Part shown: positions 14,147 to 15,008 of the stretch, piece by piece
Numbering within the stretch: the stretch's first letter is position 1
How the letters are laid out: each line of letters begins with the position of its first letter
Source: Gammaproteobacteria bacterium
GTDB taxonomy: Bacteria > Gemmatimonadota > Gemmatimonadetes > Longimicrobiales > Gaopeijiaceae
Length of the DNA: 15,008 nucleotides
NCBI GenBank assembly: GCA_024638345.1
Contig: JAHEKL010000034.1
Span: 1 to 15,008, forward strand
Reading direction: 5' to 3'
Notes under the pieces: model-generated
Databases searched by the model: none
What the model saw: the letters and a program-made list of their open reading frames with translations, nothing else
What the model was told of the DNA's origin: nothing
Position numbers and translations under genes: made by a program

Positions 14147-15008
14147 ATGAAGTTCGTCATGAAGTCGGGGATCCCGCGTTGGGCGCGCTCCCACGCGGCG
14201 TTGGCGTGTGGACTCGTACTGCTGTCCGCGTGCGAGAACGAAGGAGGGCTCGCCGCCCGCGAGCCGGAGTCGGTTCCACCTGCTCTCGCGTTCGGCGAAG
14301 TCCGGGAGCGCTCAGCGGCCAACCCGACCGCTCTCCCCGTTCAGGCGCCGGGTGCGTCGACCCCGAACGCCGCGCTCACGCAGAGTCGAGAGACGGCGGT
14401 GGTCCGGGCTTCGGAAAGCGTCGCGCCGGCCGTGGTGGCTGTAAACGTGCTTCGAGCTCAACAGGTGCGGGCGCGTGATGCTTTCTGGGACGACTTCTTC
14501 CCGTTCGGATCGTTCGGTGCCTTCGGTGGCGGGACGACGTCTCGGCTGATTCCTTCGTTGGGCTCCGGGTTCATCGTCGATCCCGCCGGCATCATCCTCA
14601 CAAACGACCACGTGGTGCGAGGCGCCGAGCAGATTCTGGTCACGTTCTCGGACGGACGCGACGCCGAAGCGACCTTGGTCGGGACCGACGAGACGACGGA
14701 CGTCGCCGTGATCCAGGTCGAGGAACGGGATCTCCCAACCGCTCCTATCGGCCGCACCTCCGACCTGCGGATCGGGGAGTGGGTCATCGCGTTGGGAAAC
14801 CCGTTCGGCAACATGCTCTCCAATCCGGAGCCGACCGTGACTGTGGGAGTGGTCTCGGCGGTCGGGCGGCACATCGTTCCGGCGCGTGAGAGCGCGGGGT
14901 TCTACCTCGGGATGATCCAGACCGACGCGGCTATCAATCCGGGCAACTCGGGCGGGCCCCTCGTCAACGCGCTGGGCGAGGTGATCGGCATGAATGCATC
15001 GATCTTCT
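14147..15008 (+). CDS. htrA: HtrA/DegP-type serine protease with lipoprotein signal, 3' end outside window
   Basis: Envelope protease/chaperone of the trypsin-like S1C family. 287 codons are present before the window ends. A basic n-region and short hydrophobic stretch end in a lipobox, LLSAC, with the lipidated Cys at residue 29 followed by Glu, so it should be a periplasm-facing lipoprotein. A Pro/Ala-rich linker runs to about residue 80. The protease domain then shows the Phe-rich loop (FFPFGSFGAFGGG), GSGFIVDPAGIILTNDHVV (H155), TTDVAVI (D185), ALGNPFG and QTDAAINPGNSGGPLVN (S268): a complete catalytic triad. PDZ domains, if present, lie beyond the window. The first ATG (14147) is chosen; a second at 14159 would shorten the n-region. 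It is the third gene of the truA-tal run. Confidence 0.92.
   Translation, partial: MKFVMKSGIPRWARSHAALACGLVLLSACENEGGLAAREPESVPPALAFGEVRERSAANPTALPVQAPGASTPNAALTQSRETAVVRASESVAPAVVAVNVLRAQQVRARDAFWDDFFPFGSFGAFGGGTTSRLIPSLGSGFIVDPAGIILTNDHVVRGAEQILVTFSDGRDAEATLVGTDETTDVAVIQVEERDLPTAPIGRTSDLRIGEWVIALGNPFGNMLSNPEPTVTVGVVSAVGRHIVPARESAGFYLGMIQTDAAINPGNSGGPLVNALGEVIGMNASIF

Noticed and set aside
1..15008. tRNA or rRNA genes, CRISPR arrays, transposons, phage genes, replication origin
   Set aside because: Reading both strands showed no cloverleaf-like gene, no regularly spaced repeats, no transposase or integrase motifs and no DnaA-box cluster.

Overview
The window is a gene-dense, GC-rich bacterial chromosome segment with long single-strand gene runs, stop/start overlaps (ATGA, GTGA) and frequent GTG starts. 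It shows no transposase, phage gene, CRISPR array, tRNA or rRNA. A Gram-negative-type bacterium is suggested by the lipoprotein HtrA protease and the HD-GYP signalling protein. The high GC and the mixed gene order would fit Gemmatimonadota or a similar environmental phylum, but this is only an inference.

Left end, minus strand: panB and panC (pantothenate synthesis) overlap by four bases, and panC runs off the left edge. A divergent gene on the plus strand encodes an NFACT/RqcH-type protein of ribosome-associated quality control. It converges on trpA across about 65 bp holding two inverted repeats.

Centre, minus strand: a tryptophan cluster reads in transcription order trpD, then (after an oppositely oriented lexA) trpC, trpF, trpB, a HEAT-repeat protein, an HD-GYP protein, and trpA. 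The HEAT and HD-GYP genes overlap by ATGA and sit between trpB and trpA, with trpA 10 bp behind the HD-GYP gene. Both encode what looks like the same N-terminal domain, so they probably form a signalling pair embedded in the operon. No trpE or trpG is present in the window.

lexA lies on the plus strand between trpD and trpC. Its start codon overlaps the first possible trpC start codon on the other strand (CCATGG). Upstream of lexA are two copies of an 18-bp element, GTTTCGG-N5-GTTCGG, spaced 26 bp apart. One lies in the spacer of a plausible promoter and one just after its -10, as expected for an autoregulatory LexA operator.

Right end, plus strand: truA, a transaldolase-family gene and an HtrA-type serine protease (cut by the window end) form a run. 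truA and trpD are divergent, and each has a recognisable -35/-10 pair. The truA promoter lies so close to its GTG that the transcript is predicted to be leaderless.

The strongest candidate for something undescribed is the HEAT/HD-GYP pair inside the trp operon, together with the lexA/trpC shared control region.
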